NCBI GenBank assembly: GCA_963693305.1
Contig: OY855906.1
Location: 22,659,789 to 22,723,788 of the forward strand
Reading direction: 5' to 3'
From: Meandrina meandrites
Lineage: Eukaryota; Cnidaria; Anthozoa; Scleractinia; Meandrinidae
Length of the DNA stretch: 64,000 nucleotides
A program made the translations under genes and the position numbers. The notes under the pieces were generated by a model. It saw nothing but the letters and a program-made list of their open reading frames with translations, did no database searches and was not told where the DNA came from. Positions 60,403-64,000 of this stretch are shown here, in pieces (positions within the stretch are counted from its first letter, which is position 1; every line of letters starts with the position of its first letter).

Positions 60403-60765
60403 TAGTAGTATATTCAAAGCACCTACAATACACATGAATATATAGGACAATGAGATATGGAGGGGTGAAAATGGGTGCTGTCCACAAGTGTGGACAGTGG
60501 TATATTCATGTGCATGAAGGTCTGTCACCGTGTCATGCCGGGGGTGGGTGGGTGGGTTCGCATACACAACAAGTGATGTGGTAGGAGAAATGTGCACAAA
60601 GGAAGGAATCACGGTAATATATACAGCGCAGAGGATTGTGGGATATCTATTGTTATGATAATATTCATTTATTATTTCCGGTACTTTGAATAGTAGTATA
60701 TTCAAAGCACCTACAATACACATGAATATATAGGACAATGAGATATGGAGGGGTGAAAATGGGTT
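60403..60765. repeat. 75-bp direct repeat pair
   Basis: 60403-60477 and 60691-60765 are essentially identical (TAGTAGTATATTCAAAGCAC through GGAGGGGTGAAAATGGGT), 288 bp apart, enclosing a GGGTGGGTGGGTGGG tract. This could be a short tandem duplication or the ends of a small element. Confidence 0.75.
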
Positions 60766-60999
60766 GCGGTATCCCTCCGTTCAACTTCGGTAAAGGGATA
60801 TACAGATGGGAATAAGGGATAACCTGGTCAAGATTAGGTGTATTCTCCCATTCTCCAAAATCTAATGCGAAAATGCTGGAACAAAATTTTGAGGCTATTA
60901 CAATCTTGATACAAAACACCTGGATCTACAATGTTCACTTCTTGACCAGTGAGTGTCGAAGAAGCGGAAATTGGCGGGCATAATTTTCGCCACCTGCAT

Positions 61000-61540
61000 G
61001 TCATAGTCGCAGTAGAGTGACTGTGCCAACCACGTTTCCCATGAAATCCTGCAGGTCCACGATCCTTTTCTGAGGGGTGAAAACACATTCCTTTACTCCA
61101 ACCTTGTGCCCAAGAGAAGCGAGGGTACAAGCAGCAAGGAAAACCGCAGCTTTTGAAACGGCAAAACGTGATTCGTCTGAAGGAGTAGCTAAAGTACTCG
61201 CCGCATGGTCGAAAGTTTTGGACTGCAACTAACCATCGTGCCTATCATCGATATACAAAGAGCAAGGCAGTCCTATTGAACTTAAGAAATGCGATACTAG
61301 GAGGCCGGTGGAAAGATAAACATGGGCAGAAATATTCCATCCAAAACAAAAACCATCCTTTCCACCTGATGCCAAAGAACGTACGACTAGGAAAGTCAAA
61401 GAGAATGTGATCATAGCCTGACTTGTCGTCTAACGTTGTTTGGTAACATCCTTTCGTAAGGTATCTGGGTAATTGTGAAAGGTTGTCCAAACGAAAAGGG
61501 CGGTCAAAAAACAGGGAACTGCCAATTCCGCCTCACACTC
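61000..61540 (-). pseudogene. DIRS-like retroelement reverse transcriptase fragment
   Basis: On -, FDRPFRLDNLSQLPRYLTKG, then TTLDDKSGYDHILFD (catalytic D block), SRTFFGIRWKGWFLFW. After a frameshift STGLLVSHFLSSIGLPCSLY leads to the active-site box YIDDRHDG, and in another frame KAAVFLAACTLASLGHKVG. LDDKSGYDH and YIDDRH are characteristic of DIRS-type (tyrosine-recombinase) retroelements. No recombinase domain was identified nearby. At least two frameshifts. Confidence 0.65.
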
Positions 61541-62475
61541 TAGTGGCCACATATCCATGGTTACCAACTCAGTAACTGTAGACTGGAACACGTCTACGCA
61601 AGGAGTAGGATCAGATTTGCAGTTCTCGGTACGGGAAAAGAACGGTTTTCTTTGGTTTTACAAACAAAGCTGAAAAGGATAAAAATAAAGCCCAAGTACA
61701 TAAAAGACGAAAAGGAGAATGAAATAGTGGCCACCAGAGGAGGAGGAATGGCAGCTTGACCCAGACAAACCGGGAGGAGAGTTGTACCCCTGTTTCAAGC
61801 GGCACTCCAACTCAGCTAGTAACACAAGGAGGGGAAAAAGTCGAGAGGAGAACAAACGCTAACAAAATTAAAGCCAAAGAACCACTTTATTATCATTCAA
61901 ATTCAGCGTGGGTTGACAACACTTAATGAAAAATATATTCATAAACAAACTACTTTGTTTTACGCTGTAGTTATAAATAGACCAACAAAACATTTGAAAA
62001 ATTCGCCGTGGCCCGCTCAATAAAAGCGAAAACGTCAACTATTAAATAGATACTTCTTGCAAAAAGAAAAAAGGTGACCAGCGTTTTACCTTTCAAGCAC
62101 TCAGGCGGCAAGACAAATAATTGTCTTGCCGCAAAAACACTCGACCAAACAAAACTTCGCAGACAAAGTAAACTTTTGTCACGCAGACTATAGCATTTTA
62201 GGGTCACACACGGGTTAATGTGGCATATTATCTAAATCATTCAGATAAGCCTGAACAGCACTAGTTTGATGTGCACTTGAGACAGACCGGAAAAAATTCC
62301 TCCTTCGATCGTCCTTGACCGATAACATTTGCACTAAAAGAGGCATCGTGCCGACATTCTGGAAAGCGAGAAAAATTTTAAACGCACTTGGCAACACCTT
62401 GGCAAACACCTGGCAACACACGCGCCCGGGCGACATAATTCACGAGTAGAACGAATTCATAAACCAATTTGAAAG
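61541..62475. other. No firm feature
   Basis: May include the left-over 5' side of the DIRS-like element on -, but no further domain is recognised. An open minus frame at 62215-62436 (MSPGRVCCQVFAKVLPSAFK) has no known motif and no splice support. Confidence 0.35.
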
Positions 62476-63590
62476 CATTTATTTATTTATTTTATTTATT
62501 TATTTAACATTTCTTTATACACGGTTAAAAATCATCAGGTAATATACTATTATTTAGAATTATAATAAAAATTAATACTAATAAACTACTAATAAACAAT
62601 CCATGCTAAATACTAATTAATAAAAATTGAAATACATGTAGTAAATACTAATTTAAATATTAAACTAATCCTGTTTTCCATGAATGCCGTGTCTAACTTT
62701 GCTTTTAAATTGATTATAGGATTTTATCATCCTGAGATTGCAGGGTAGGCTGTTCCAGAGAGTTGCACCACTGTAACTAAAGCTATTTTTCATATAGTTA
62801 GTTCGTGGATGTGGTACAACCAGTTTGTTTTCGGAATCCCTTAAAGAATAGCGGATTCCACTACGTTTTAGAAATTTAGACGATAGGTATTCAGGAACCA
62901 AGCCATTTAAAGATCTATATACCATTAAGGCTTTCTGAATTTGACGTTGGGTACACAAATCTTTCCAACCTAGTTGTCGTATTAGACCTTTGGCATCAGT
63001 ATCATAACTAGAGGAAGCTAACACGCGAGCGGCGCGGTTCTGAAGCTTTTGTAGCCTGTCCGACAAAGTTTTACCGCAATTACCCCAGACAAGATTGCAA
63101 TAGTCAAAATGAGGTTGAATTAGAGCACTGTATATATAAAGCAGTGTAGCTGGTGGAACAAAAGGCCTAACTCGTTTTATGGCACCAATCCCAGATGCAA
63201 TCTTTTCAGACAATTTATCAATATGGGTTTGCCAAGTTAGGTTTTCGTCGATCAACACACCAAGCGATTTGACTGAAGAGACACGATTTATTGGAACATT
63301 ATTAATCGAGAGCTCAAGTGTATCTGGAAGGGTACTTAATCTTTGTCTGGAACCAATCAACATAAATTCAGTTTTAGTCGCCTTTAAAGTAAGTTTATTA
63401 GAAGTAAGCCAATTGTTTAAATTACTTAGATCGTGATTTAGATTAGACTGTATAGAGCTCAGATCCGCTCCCGCATATGTGATGTGGGTGTCATCAGCAT
63501 ACATCCTAGGCTGACATGTTGATAGGCAGTTGGGCAAGTCGTTAATGTAAATAAGAAATAATAGGGGACCTAAGATCGTTGTCTTGGCTT
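62476..63590 (-). pseudogene. 5'-truncated CR1/L2-like LINE
   Basis: One uninterrupted minus-strand frame of about 300 codons starts inside the reverse transcriptase: ILGPLLFLIYINDLP, then MYADDTHITYAG (active site intact), NLNNWLTSNKLTLKATKTEF, VKSLGVLIDENLTWQTHI, SALIQPHFDYCNLVWG, LQNRAARVLASSSYDTDA, VPEYLSSKFLKRSGIRYSLR, GATLWNSLPCNLRMIKSYNQ. After the stop at 62665 comes ~190 bp of AT-rich 3' UTR ending in an AAAT-type microsatellite (62476-62510 on +, TTTA). Truncation at ~63590 explains the missing N-terminus. The open frame suggests a fairly recent insertion. Confidence 0.85.
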
Positions 63591-63699
63591 GCACACGTTC
63601 CGACTAGCATCACTCGTACCCGAGTGGCATTTTGAAAATATTCAAACATGATCGGCTAGCGTCCGCATTACACTAAAAGCCGAAATAACAAAACATACA

Positions 63700-64000
63700 A
63701 ACGTACTTGACGAGCATCTGCGTTGCAACAACGCTTACGTGCGTAACAAGCCTTTCCAGCTTTCCCTCAGTCGCTCTCGACTGGCATCGCTCGCACAGTT
63801 CCGATGTGGGAAAAAATTATCCGCTTTGCACTTATGTGCGAGTAACAAGCTCTTCCCTCAGTCGCTCTCGACTGGCATCGCTTGCACTCGAGCGGCATCA
63901 CTCACAATTCTGCCTTGCACTCGTGCTCGAGTAACAAGGTTTTCCCTCAGTCGCTCTCGACTGGCATCACTCGTACTCGAGTGGTTTCACACATTAAAAA
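63700..64000. repeat. ~90-bp tandem repeat, three copies, cut by the window edge
   Basis: TTTCCCTCAGTCGCTCTCGA occurs at 63761, about 63851 and 63941. Copies share CTCGACTGGCATCGCTCGCA and TGCGAGTAACAAG. The same words start before 63700 (GACTAGCATCACTCG), so the array may extend under the LINE edge. Confidence 0.8.

Overview
The window looks like nuclear DNA from an invertebrate animal, most likely a cnidarian such as a stony coral. This is inferred from the mix of elements: a Polinton/Maverick-type protein-primed DNA polymerase with a retroviral-like integrase, Penelope-like, L1-like, CR1/L2-like and DIRS-like retroelements, tRNA-derived SINEs, spliced genes with GT-AG boundaries, and AT-rich intergenic DNA. 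No complete intact gene is present. Nearly everything recognisable is a mobile element, a repeat, or a fragment or decayed copy of a gene.

Layout. 1-6020: satellite of a 20-bp monomer built into ~1.83-kb higher-order units whose monomer orientation flips within each unit. 6021-8540: purine/pyrimidine mirror blocks, a 173-bp tandem repeat and an 85-bp-arm hairpin. 8710-12798: a broken Polinton fragment, with family B DNA polymerase on + and an integrase C-terminal region on - facing it. 12799-16294: a long decayed reading frame for an unrecognised protein made of ~50-residue repeats carrying an acidic D-I-x-x-I-L-N-D-D motif. It is interrupted by a 497-bp pogo/Tigger-like MITE whose removal leaves the frame unchanged. 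16441-19965: a 3.5-kb element with two 907-bp terminal inverted repeats.

20000-31500: degenerate repeats, an orphan RecQ-like helicase first exon (-), tRNA-headed SINE pieces, and a three-exon unrecognised gene on - (26588-28807) whose splice phases all agree. 31575-34442: a decayed L1-like LINE hit by a SINE with a perfect 12-bp target duplication. 34640-36513: a RING-finger exon and two exons of an unknown gene, all on -. 36900-40566: a 3.7-kb inverted duplication folded around an AAT microsatellite. 44750-57100: a CR1-like fragment, Penelope-like remnants, and a ~10-kb block of reiterated diverged modules with a TATCC pentanucleotide array inside it. 58432-64000: another SINE, a DIRS-like reverse transcriptase fragment, a 5'-truncated CR1/L2-like LINE and a ~90-bp tandem repeat at the edge.

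The genes do not form a pathway. The most unusual item is the D-I-x-x-I-L-N-D-D repeat protein. The large inverted repeats and the strand-switching satellite are the most unusual structures. Frameshifts are frequent; some could be assembly errors rather than real decay.
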